A stretch of DNA of 64,000 nt from contig NZ_QJRP01000024.1 in NCBI RefSeq assembly GCF_003205295.1, positions 1 through 64,000 on the forward strand, in the 5' to 3' direction. Origin of the DNA: Pseudomonas mosselii (GTDB taxonomy: Bacteria; Pseudomonadota; Gammaproteobacteria; Pseudomonadales; Pseudomonadaceae). This document shows positions 8,577-16,774 of the stretch, one piece after another. Within the stretch, counting starts at the first letter, position 1. Each line of letters opens with the position of its first letter. The notes beneath the pieces were generated by a model. The model had not been told where the DNA came from. It was given only the letters and a program-made list of their open reading frames with translations, and did not search any database. Position numbers and translations under genes: made by a program.

Positions 8577-10133
8577 ATGAGCGAGCTGTTCACCCGCCGG
8601 GGCTTTCTCGGCACCAGCCTGGCCGTCGGCGGCGGCCTGCTGCTCGGCGGCTGCGACAGCGGTACACCGGCCGCAGGCCCGATTGCGCCGTCGAGCACGC
8701 CTGTCCGTGGCGGGCGCCTGCGCGTCGGCATCATCGACGGCGACCAGTCGGGCAACCTGGACGCCCACAAGCCGGTGGGCGGCGGCATCATCCGCGGCTG
8801 GGCGCTGTACGCCAAGCCCTGGGAATGGAACGCCGACGTCAGCACGCGCCTGGCCCTGGCCGAGTTCGCCGAGCCCAACGCCGACGCCAGTGCCTGGACC
8901 ATCCGCCTCAAGCCGGGGTTGGAATTCCACCACGGCAAGACCGTGGGCGCCGACGACCTGCTGTTCTCGATCCTGCGCCTGACCGACCCGCAACTGGCCT
9001 CGCCGTTCGCCGGGCTGGTCGGCGCCATCGACCGCCGGGCCTTGCGCAAACTGGATGAGCGCACGGTGCAGATCCGCTTCAAGGAAGGGCAGAGCTTCTT
9101 CCCGCTGGACGAAACGCTGATCAGCTTCGGCGGCGTGGTGCCCACCGACTACCACCCGGTGAGCAATCCGGTGGGCGCCGGTCCTTACCGGCTGAAAAGC
9201 TTCATCCCCGGCCAACGCTCGCTCTACAGCCGCTTCGAAAACTACTACAAGCCCAACCGGCCCTACGCCGACGAGCTGGAGATCATCGAATTCAAGGACC
9301 AGGTGTCCCGCGCCGCGGCCTTGCGCGCCGGGCAGATCGACGTGGCCAGCGGTGTGCAGGCCGAGCACAGCGCCTTGCTCAAGGCCGACCCGCGCCTGCG
9401 CCTGTACGCCTCGCCGACCACCTCGTTCACCGGCTTCAACCTCAACCTGGCCAAGGCGCCGCTGCAGGATGTGCGTGTGCGTCAGGCCCTGCGCCTGCTG
9501 GTCGATCGCCAGGAGCTGGTGGCCCGGGGGCTCAATGGTTTCGGCCGGGTGGCCAACGACCTGTACTCGCCCCACGACCCCACCTACAACCACGCCATCG
9601 CCCAGCGCCCCCACGACCTCGACCAGGCCCGCGCCTTGCTGCGCCACGCCGGCCAGGCCGACCTGCGCCTGGAACTGACCACGCCCGCCGGTTCAGGCGT
9701 CAACGCCGCGCTGGTGTTCGCCCAACAGGCGCAGAAGGCCGGGGTACAGGTCAAGGTCAGCCAGGTCGACGGCTCGCTGTTCAACGGCCCGCAGCGCGAG
9801 CAGTGGCAACTGTCGCCGGGCGCCACCCCGGCCCGTGGCTTTCTCGCCTCCGGCCTGCACAACGATGCGCCCCAGGCCATCTATAACCGCAGCAACTTCC
9901 ATGACCCACGTTTCGCCGCGCTGTTCCGCGAGGCCCTGGGCCAGCCCGACCTGGCCCGGCGCCGGGCGCTGGTGCACGAGGCCCAGTCCATCCAGCACGA
10001 GCGCGGCGGCCTGCTGATCTGGGGTTTCAGCGACGTGCTCGACGCCGCGTCCGCCCGGGTCGGCGGCCTCACCCCCGAACAGACCACCTTCGCCTCCTGG
10101 CGCTTCGACGAGCTCTGGTTGAACCATGCCTGA
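8577..10133 (+). CDS. Peptide-type ABC transporter substrate-binding lipoprotein
   Basis: 518 residues of the family 5 (DppA/OppA/NikA) binding proteins. The N-terminus has a Tat-like twin Arg (R7-R8, RRGFLG) and a lipobox LGGC with Cys26, so it is probably exported folded and anchored as a lipoprotein. It is closely similar to the protein encoded at 16775-18328; the segment GNLDAHKP near residue 60 and a long stretch after it are almost shared. It overlaps the permease gene by 8 bases. The operon context suggests an organosulfur ligand rather than a peptide. Confidence 0.88.
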   Translation: MSELFTRRGFLGTSLAVGGGLLLGGCDSGTPAAGPIAPSSTPVRGGRLRVGIIDGDQSGNLDAHKPVGGGIIRGWALYAKPWEWNADVSTRLALAEFAEPNADASAWTIRLKPGLEFHHGKTVGADDLLFSILRLTDPQLASPFAGLVGAIDRRALRKLDERTVQIRFKEGQSFFPLDETLISFGGVVPTDYHPVSNPVGAGPYRLKSFIPGQRSLYSRFENYYKPNRPYADELEIIEFKDQVSRAAALRAGQIDVASGVQAEHSALLKADPRLRLYASPTTSFTGFNLNLAKAPLQDVRVRQALRLLVDRQELVARGLNGFGRVANDLYSPHDPTYNHAIAQRPHDLDQARALLRHAGQADLRLELTTPAGSGVNAALVFAQQAQKAGVQVKVSQVDGSLFNGPQREQWQLSPGATPARGFLASGLHNDAPQAIYNRSNFHDPRFAALFREALGQPDLARRRALVHEAQSIQHERGGLLIWGFSDVLDAASARVGGLTPEQTTFASWRFDELWLNHA

Positions 10134-11205
10134 CCACCTGCACCGCCCACCCCGCACGCCGGCCTGGCTGGCCTGGTTCCTTGGCCGCCTGGGCCAGGGC
10201 CTGCTCACCGCCTGGGTCATCAGCCTGGTGGTGTTCATCGCCACCCAGGCGCTGCCCTCGGACCCGGCGCGGGTGATCCTCGGCCCTGACGCGCCACTGG
10301 ACAGCATCCTCACCTTGCAACGGCAACTGGGCCTCGACCGGCCGCTGCTCGAGCAATACGCCCGCTGGCTCGGCGCCGCGCTGCGCGGCGACCTGGGCGT
10401 GTCGCTGGACTCCCAGGTGGCGGTGGCCACGCTGTTGTTCGGCCGCCTGGGCCACACCCTGGCGCTGCTGGCCGGGGTGCTGGCGCTGGTGGTGCCGCTG
10501 GCCGTGCTGCTGGGGGTGACCCTGGCGCTGCGCCGCGACAGTGGGTTGGACCGCTGGGCCCTGTCGCTGCTGATCCTGCTCAAGGCGACGCCAGGCTTCC
10601 TGCTGGCCATCGGCGTGGTGCTGCTGTTCTCCATGCCCGGCATGGGCTGGCTGCCGGCGGTGTCGATCCTCGATCCGCAGCGACCGCTGTGGACGCAACT
10701 GAACTACCTGGTGCTGCCGGTGATCGCCCTGGCGCTGTCGAGCCTGCCGTACCTTACGCGATTGGTACGCGCCTCGATGATCGAGGCGCTGGAGTCGGAC
10801 TACGTGATCGCCGCGCGCCTGCGCGGTATTGCCCAGCGGCGCATCGTCTGGCGTCACACCTTGCCCAACGCCCTGGTACCGGCGATCCAGGGCGTTGCCC
10901 TGACCTTGCGCGTGCTGGTCGGCGGCGCGTTGCTGGCCGAGGTGGTCTTCAGCTACCCCGGCATCGGCACCGCCCTTAACGCAGCGATCCAGATGCGCGA
11001 CCTGCCGATGATCCAGGGCATCGTCCTGGTGATCACCCTGGCGGTGGTGCTGATCAACCTGCTGGCCGACCTGCTGACTGTGCTGCTCACCCCCAAACTG
11101 CGCACCGCCCGCCGCGTGCGCCTGATCCGTCGCAACCGTCGTGGCCTGCTGCCCTGGTGGCGGCGCGCGCGCGGCATGCCCGCCCAGGAGGCGCCCCATG
11201 ACTGA
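10126..11205 (+). CDS. ABC transporter permease (DppB type)
   Basis: 359 residues with six predicted membrane helices and the binding-protein-dependent permease EAA-like region around residue 225 (ESDYVIAARLRGI). The N-terminus matches DppB/OppB proteins, with an early helix followed by a periplasmic loop. The C-terminal tail is long and Arg-rich. It overlaps both the binding-protein gene and the next permease gene by 8 bases, so the importer subunits are translationally coupled. Confidence 0.88.
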   Translation: MPDHLHRPPRTPAWLAWFLGRLGQGLLTAWVISLVVFIATQALPSDPARVILGPDAPLDSILTLQRQLGLDRPLLEQYARWLGAALRGDLGVSLDSQVAVATLLFGRLGHTLALLAGVLALVVPLAVLLGVTLALRRDSGLDRWALSLLILLKATPGFLLAIGVVLLFSMPGMGWLPAVSILDPQRPLWTQLNYLVLPVIALALSSLPYLTRLVRASMIEALESDYVIAARLRGIAQRRIVWRHTLPNALVPAIQGVALTLRVLVGGALLAEVVFSYPGIGTALNAAIQMRDLPMIQGIVLVITLAVVLINLLADLLTVLLTPKLRTARRVRLIRRNRRGLLPWWRRARGMPAQEAPHD

Positions 11206-12025
11206 TGCCCGACTGCTCGCCGACCCACAGGTGCGCCGTGGCGCCCTGATCACTGCGCTGGTGGCGCTGCTGGCCCTGTGCGGGCCGTGGCTGGCGCCGT
11301 TCGAGCCCACCGCGATGGTCGGCCCGGTGTACGGCCCGCCCGTGGCGGGGGCGCCCTTGGGCCATGATTTCCTCGGCCACGACCTGCTGTCACGGCTGCT
11401 CAGCGGCGGCCTGTCGGTGTTGTGGATGTCGCTGGCGGCCTCGCTCGTCGCCTTGCTGGTGGGCGGCAGCCTGGGCCTGCTCGCCGGTTTTTCGCGGCGG
11501 CGCCTGGACCAGGCGATCAGCTGGGCGGCGGACGTGTCGCTGGCGTTCCCCGACCTGATCCTGGTACTGCTGATCGTCTCCATGCTCGGCCGCGCCCCGT
11601 GGCTGATCGTGCTCACCGTGGCCATCGCCTTCACCCCGGGGGTGATTCGCCTGGCCCGCGGCAGCGCGGTCACGGTCGCCGGGCAGGAGTTCGTCGAGGC
11701 GGCGCAGATGATGGGCTATCCGCGCTGGCGCATCCTGTTCGGCGAGATCCTGCCGAACATCCTCACGCCGCTCCTGGTGCACTTCGGCAACATGCTGACC
11801 TGGGCCGTGGGCATGCTGTCGGGGTTGGGGTTTCTCGGTTATGGCGTGGCGCCGCCGGCGGCCGACTGGGGCCTGATGATCAACGAGAACCAGGCGGGCC
11901 TGCTGATTCAACCTTGGGCGGTGCTGGCGCCGGCGTTGCTGATTGGCGTATTCGCCTATGGCACCAACATCCTCGCCGAAGGCATCGGCCGGGTCAGTGC
12001 ACGGATTGGGGAGAAACAGTCATGA
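11198..12025 (+). CDS. ABC transporter permease (DppC type)
   Basis: 275 residues, starting at the ATG at 11198, which overlaps the upstream permease. An N-terminal helix is followed by the DppC-type HDFLGHDLLSRLLSG motif near residue 57, then five helices and the EAA loop around residue 165 (GQEFVEAAQMMG). It forms the membrane channel with the preceding permease. Its stop overlaps the ATPase start by 4 bases (ATGA). Confidence 0.88.
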   Translation: MTDARLLADPQVRRGALITALVALLALCGPWLAPFEPTAMVGPVYGPPVAGAPLGHDFLGHDLLSRLLSGGLSVLWMSLAASLVALLVGGSLGLLAGFSRRRLDQAISWAADVSLAFPDLILVLLIVSMLGRAPWLIVLTVAIAFTPGVIRLARGSAVTVAGQEFVEAAQMMGYPRWRILFGEILPNILTPLLVHFGNMLTWAVGMLSGLGFLGYGVAPPAADWGLMINENQAGLLIQPWAVLAPALLIGVFAYGTNILAEGIGRVSARIGEKQS

Positions 12026-13806
12026 ACGCCGCCGTCGAGATCGAAAGCGTGCTGCGGGTCGATGACCTGCGGGTGGAACTGGCGGGGCAGGTGGATGTGC
12101 TGGCGGGGGTGTCCTTCGGCCTGGCGGCGGGGGAGATCGTCGGCCTGGTGGGCGAATCCGGCTCGGGCAAGACCACCCTGGCTACCGCGTTGCTGCGTCA
12201 TGCCCGGCGCGGCGCCAGGATCGTCAGCGGGCGTGTCGAAGTGGCGGGGCAGTCGCTGCTCGAACTCGCAGGCGAGGCCCTGCGCCAGGCCCGCGGCGGC
12301 CTGGTCGGCTATGTCGCCCAGGACCCTGCGACCGCGTTGAACCCGGCATTGCGCATCGGCCGGTTGTTGCGCGAGACCTTGCTGGCCCACCAGCCACGCA
12401 CTCCGGCCGAGGACCTGCGCCGACGCATCGCCCAGACCCTGCTCGATGTCGGCCTGCCTGATAACGATGCCTTCCTCAAGCGTTTCCCGCACCAGCTGTC
12501 CGGGGGCCAGCAGCAGCGGGTGATGCTGGCCCTGGCGTTCGTGCTACGGCCCAGGCTGATCGTGCTGGACGAGCCGACCACCGCCCTGGACGTGACCACC
12601 CAGGCCCATGTGCTGGCGACCCTCAAGCGCCTGTGTCGCAGCCAGGGCGTGGCGGCGTTGTACGTGACCCACGACCTGGCGGTGGTCCGCGACCTGGTCG
12701 ACCGGGTGCTGGTGATGTACGCCGGGCGCCTGGTGGAAGTGGCCGGGCGCGAGGCGCTGTTCACCCGCCCGGCGCACCCCTATACCCGCGCGCTGCTTGC
12801 CGCCATCCCCGATGTCGCCCGGCGCCAGCCGTTGCAGGCGATCGCCGGCCACGCGCCGGCCCCCGGGCAGCGCCCGCACGGTTGTGCCTTTGCCCCGCGT
12901 TGCCCGCTACGGCGAGCGGAGTGCGTGGTGATCGAGCCGGGATTGGTGCGCCTCGAAGGCGGCCAGCAGGTGGCCTGCCTGCTGCCGCATCAGGTGCCAT
13001 TGGATGTCTCGGACCAGATGCCCGTGGCTGCGCTGGCCGCGCCTTCGGGGCCGGTGTTGCTGGAAGTGCAGGCGCTCGATGTGGCCTACGACCGCCAGGT
13101 GCTGTTCGACGTGTCGCTGCGCGTCGGTGCGGGTGAGTGCCTGGCGCTGGTGGGCGAGTCCGGCTCGGGCAAGACCAGCCTGGCCCGGGCCATCGCCGGC
13201 CTGGGCGAGAACGTCCACGGGCAGCTGCGCTATGCCGGCCAGGCGCTGGCCGTGGCGGCCCGGCAGCGCGATGGCGAGGTCCGTCGGCAGATCCAGTACG
13301 TGTTCCAGAATCCCTACCGGGCGCTGAACCCTCGGCACACCGTGTTGCAGACCCTGGCCACGCCGCTGGCGCACTTCTTTGGCGTGCGCGGTGCCGAGGC
13401 GCGGCGGCGGGTCGAGGCGGCATTGGCGCGAGTGGCGTTACCGGCCAGCGTTGCCGAGCTGTATCCGCACAGCCTGTCCGGCGGCGAGCGCCAGCGTGTG
13501 GCGATCGCCCGGGCGCTGGTGTGCGAACCGCGCTTGCTGGTGTGCGACGAGATCACCTCGGCGCTGGATGTGTCGGTGCAGGCTTCGATTCTCGAGCTGC
13601 TGAGCCAGCTGCGCGCCGAAGGCCTGGCCGTGCTGTTCGTCACCCATGACCTGGGCGTGGTGCGGGCGATTGCCGATCGGGTGCTGGTGCTGCGCCAGGG
13701 GCGGGTGGTGGAGCAGGGGACGGTGGAGGGGGTGCTGGATCGGCCACGGGAGGCCTATACCCAAGCGTTGCTGGCGCACTCACCGAGTGTGTATCGGGGC
13801 AGGTGA
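12022..13806 (+). CDS. Duplicated ABC transporter ATPase (DppD-DppF fusion type)
   Basis: 594 residues with two complete ATPase domains in one chain. The first has Walker A GESGSGKTT near residue 40 and signature LSGGQQQR near 160. The second has GESGSGKTS near 378 and LSGGERQR near 490. The oligopeptide-type cysteine-rich segment after the first domain is present (HGCAFAPRCPLR near 290). It energises the importer encoded just upstream and ends the operon. A strong hairpin follows at 13844-13923. Confidence 0.9.
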   Translation: MNAAVEIESVLRVDDLRVELAGQVDVLAGVSFGLAAGEIVGLVGESGSGKTTLATALLRHARRGARIVSGRVEVAGQSLLELAGEALRQARGGLVGYVAQDPATALNPALRIGRLLRETLLAHQPRTPAEDLRRRIAQTLLDVGLPDNDAFLKRFPHQLSGGQQQRVMLALAFVLRPRLIVLDEPTTALDVTTQAHVLATLKRLCRSQGVAALYVTHDLAVVRDLVDRVLVMYAGRLVEVAGREALFTRPAHPYTRALLAAIPDVARRQPLQAIAGHAPAPGQRPHGCAFAPRCPLRRAECVVIEPGLVRLEGGQQVACLLPHQVPLDVSDQMPVAALAAPSGPVLLEVQALDVAYDRQVLFDVSLRVGAGECLALVGESGSGKTSLARAIAGLGENVHGQLRYAGQALAVAARQRDGEVRRQIQYVFQNPYRALNPRHTVLQTLATPLAHFFGVRGAEARRRVEAALARVALPASVAELYPHSLSGGERQRVAIARALVCEPRLLVCDEITSALDVSVQASILELLSQLRAEGLAVLFVTHDLGVVRAIADRVLVLRQGRVVEQGTVEGVLDRPREAYTQALLAHSPSVYRGR

Positions 13807-13843
13807 TTGTTCAGGTTGCGCGGCTGAGGTCGTCGGGGTGTTC

Positions 13844-13923
13844 GGCGATAGCTTTGCAGCGCCTATGAGATCGAGCGCCGCCCGCGCGGCGCTCGATCTC
13901 ATAGGCGCTGCAAAGCTATCGCC
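13844..13923. terminator. 38-bp perfect inverted repeat, bidirectional terminator
   Basis: Arms 13844-13881 and 13886-13923 are exact reverse complements around a 4-base loop. The element lies midway between the convergent ends of the importer operon and the TonB-receptor gene and can serve both as terminator. It is not of the local REP sequence type and has no T-tract at either side. Confidence 0.7.
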
Positions 13924-13953
13924 AAGCACCTGGCCGCCCACACACGATCCCCC

Positions 13954-16512
13954 TCAGAACTGATAATCCACCTGCGCCAGCAGCGTACGCCCCGGCATCG
14001 GCTGCAGGAAGGTATTGGTCGACCCCGCCAGCCCGCTGACGAAGTTCAGCTCGTCGGTGAGGTTCAGCACCCGTACCGTCGCCCCCCACTGCGGCTGGCG
14101 GTAGTACACCGCCAGGTCCAGGTTGTACGCGTCGGGCACCTTCACCGTCCTGCTCAGGTTCAGGTACCAGTTGCTGGTCCACCACCCCGACAGCTCCACG
14201 CCAAAGCCCGAGTCGAAGCGGTAGTCCACATAGCCGCCGGCGTTGTACTCGGGGATCTGCACCGCGTCGAAGCGGCCCGAAGGGCGCTGGTTGAGGCTGT
14301 TGTTGTCGCCGAACACCGTGCCGTTGTCGGGGATGAACCCGGCCGAGGCGAACCCCGCCTGGCTGGTGAACTCGTTGTAGGCGCTGATCCGGCTGAGGTT
14401 CAGGCCCCCGCGCAGATGCTGGTCCTGGTAGCGCAGGGTGGCCTCGACGCCTTTGACGATCAGCCGGGCGATGTTGTTGTTGCTGTCCGGTGCCTGGTCG
14501 CGGGCCTGGCGGTAGCCGGCCAGGGTCAGGAACAGCTGGTCGGGCACCGCCTCGACCTTCAGCCCCACCTCGTGCAGCACGCTCAGGCTCTGGAACGCCA
14601 GCGGGTTGAGCTGGTTGGCTCCGGCACCGCCGCCCCAGCCCAGGCCGTTGGTGAAGAAGCCGGTGTTCACCGCCAGGGAGCGGTCGAAGGTGTAGTACAG
14701 GGTGCTGTTGTCGCTGGGCTTGACGTAGGGGCTGACCTGCACCGCGAACAGCCGATAGTTGTCCGCGTCCTTGCGCGGGTTGCCGCCGGCCAGGGTGAAG
14801 GGGTTGTCGATGCGCGCGTCGATCCAGCTGCGGCTGGCGCCGATGTTCAACCCGAAGCGCTCGCCCAAGCGCAGGTTGTGCTGGCTGAACAGGGTCTTGG
14901 TGGTCCAGGTGCTCTCGGCGGTGTAGGGCGCGACGGACTCGGCGTACAGGCCATGCCCGGCCGGGTACATGGCCGGCAGGTTGAGCCAGCCGTAGACGCT
15001 TGAGAACTGCGCCGTGCCGGGTTGGCCGATCCAGGCTCCATTGCCGCCGGCCGGGTTGCGGCCGGCCAGGCCGAGCAGGTCGCCGGGGTTCTTCAGCGAC
15101 GGGTCCAACGTCAGGTCGTAGGCGTTGATGGTCGAGCCGAAGCTGTTGTTGGCGGCGATCGAGCGGTTGTGCTCGCGGCGGTAGATCAGGCCGCTGTTGC
15201 TGTCGTCCACCACCGTCAGGCCGCCCAGCTGCCACTGGCCTCGGGCGCGGAATTCGAAGCGATTGTCGAAGATGTCGTCCTTGCCCTGCACCTGGAACGC
15301 ACCGACTGCATCGGTGGTGTCGGTGGAGCGCTGGTAGAAGGTGCTGTTGGCCAGGGTGATGGCCGGCGTCAGTTCGCCCTCGACGCGCAGTTGGGTGGTG
15401 AAGCGCCGCGAGCGATTCTCGTCCTCGGCGCGCTGGCCGGCCTGCGAAGACAGCGAGGTCAGGCCGTTGCCCGCCAGCGACGGGTCGTAGACCCAGCCGC
15501 GCAGGCTGCCCGGGCTGGCCTGGGTGTTGGGGTTGGCGCCCTGCAAGCTGCCGTCGACTACCGCGTATTGCCCTTGTGCATTGTGCTGGCGCCGCACCCA
15601 GCCGAGCACCTGGGCGTCGCTGGCGCCGGAGGCCAGCACCGGCGACCACAGCGTGTTGCCATTCTGGATGATCGGCGTGGCGCGCCCGGCGTGGTACTTG
15701 CCGTGGTCCACCAGTTCCTGGCTGGCGCGGTTCCAGCCATGGGTGATGTTGTAGTCGAAGTAGTCGTCGTAGGCGGCGTTCCAGTCCACCCGCAGGTTGT
15801 CGTTGCGCCAGGCGAGGGCGCCGTAGAAGGCGTCGAAGTTGTTCTCGACATTGTCGTAGAAGTCCTCCTGGCGCTGGCGGGTGATGCTCACCCGGTAGGC
15901 CAGGCTGTCGCTGAGCGGGCCGGTGTTGTCGATGCTGAACTTGCTCGCGTCGCGGGATTCGCCGTCGGGGATCCAGCTGCCGATCTCGCCCGACAGCCGG
16001 GTGCGGAACTGATTGAAGTCAGGCTTCTTGCTCAGGTAGTTGATATAGCCGCCGCTGCCGCTGACCGAGCCGTAGGTCACCGACGAGGGGCCGGCGACGA
16101 TGTCGGCGCCCTCGACGGCGTTGAAGTTGGCCGGGTGGCGCACGCCGTAGGCACGCTGGCCGTCCTGGAACACCTCCGAGGCCTGGCCGCGGATCTGCGG
16201 GGCGATGCCGGCGTTCTGGCCGCCGCCCCGTGTGATGCCGGGGGCGTACTTGACCAGGTCGTCGGCGCTGCGGATCGGGTCGCGGGCCAACTGCGCGGCG
16301 TTGATCTGGGTGACCGAGCGCGGGGTGTCGAGCACCTTGGTTTCCAGGCCGCCGTAGATCGAGGATGGCGGCCGGGTCGGCAGGGCGTCGTCATCGGCCT
16401 GGCCGGCCTGGACGGTGACGGTCTGCAGCACGGTGTCCTCGGCGTGCAGCGCGGTGCTGGCCAGGGCGAGCAGGGTCAGGGGGAAAGTGGGGTGCAGGGC
16501 AATGCGCGGCAT
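13954..16512 (-). CDS. TonB-dependent outer-membrane receptor
   Basis: 852 residues, starting at the ATG at 16512; an in-frame upstream extension only covers REP sequence. It has a Sec signal peptide ending ALHA, a TonB-box-like stretch (TVTVQA) near residue 33, a plug domain to about residue 190, then a 22-strand barrel ending in the typical aromatic VDYQF. The plug shows the siderophore-receptor pattern (DTPRSVTQIN). It is the last gene of the minus-strand sulfur cluster, separated from it by a REP pair, so uptake of an organosulfur compound or its chelate is as likely as iron uptake. Ligand unknown. Confidence 0.85.
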   Translation of the reverse strand: MPRIALHPTFPLTLLALASTALHAEDTVLQTVTVQAGQADDDALPTRPPSSIYGGLETKVLDTPRSVTQINAAQLARDPIRSADDLVKYAPGITRGGGQNAGIAPQIRGQASEVFQDGQRAYGVRHPANFNAVEGADIVAGPSSVTYGSVSGSGGYINYLSKKPDFNQFRTRLSGEIGSWIPDGESRDASKFSIDNTGPLSDSLAYRVSITRQRQEDFYDNVENNFDAFYGALAWRNDNLRVDWNAAYDDYFDYNITHGWNRASQELVDHGKYHAGRATPIIQNGNTLWSPVLASGASDAQVLGWVRRQHNAQGQYAVVDGSLQGANPNTQASPGSLRGWVYDPSLAGNGLTSLSSQAGQRAEDENRSRRFTTQLRVEGELTPAITLANSTFYQRSTDTTDAVGAFQVQGKDDIFDNRFEFRARGQWQLGGLTVVDDSNSGLIYRREHNRSIAANNSFGSTINAYDLTLDPSLKNPGDLLGLAGRNPAGGNGAWIGQPGTAQFSSVYGWLNLPAMYPAGHGLYAESVAPYTAESTWTTKTLFSQHNLRLGERFGLNIGASRSWIDARIDNPFTLAGGNPRKDADNYRLFAVQVSPYVKPSDNSTLYYTFDRSLAVNTGFFTNGLGWGGGAGANQLNPLAFQSLSVLHEVGLKVEAVPDQLFLTLAGYRQARDQAPDSNNNIARLIVKGVEATLRYQDQHLRGGLNLSRISAYNEFTSQAGFASAGFIPDNGTVFGDNNSLNQRPSGRFDAVQIPEYNAGGYVDYRFDSGFGVELSGWWTSNWYLNLSRTVKVPDAYNLDLAVYYRQPQWGATVRVLNLTDELNFVSGLAGSTNTFLQPMPGRTLLAQVDYQF

Positions 16513-16650
16513 CGGGGCGGGGCCTCGTTCTGATCGTGTGAATAGAAAAGGAGAGGGCGCAGCCGCGCCTGCGGTTGAGGAGTTGACGCGGTCGCTGTAG
16601 GAGATCACCCAGCCGTTTGGGCTGCGTTGTCGCGCGGGGAACTGTCCCCG

Positions 16651-16768
16651 GTGGGAGCGGCCTTGCGTCGCGAAAGGGCTGCGCAGCAGCCCCCAGCAAT
16701 TTCGATGGTGGCTGGAATCTGGGGCCGCTGCGCGCCCCTTTCGCGACGCAAGGCCGCTCCTACAGGGG
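16651..16768. repeat. Convergent REP pair before the TonB receptor gene
   Basis: Opposed copies of the GGGAGCGGCCTTGCGTCGCG REP subtype around a short spacer, between the binding-protein gene and the downstream TonB-receptor gene on the same strand. It may reduce read-through or stabilise the upstream mRNA. Confidence 0.85.
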
Positions 16769-16774
16769 GCAGTG

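Noticed and set aside
5220..9647. Very long (over 1400 codons) open frame on the minus strand
   Set aside because: It is antisense to the desulfinase-monooxygenase operon. It arises from strong third-position GC bias, has repetitive Gly/Ala/Val/Gln composition and no motifs.
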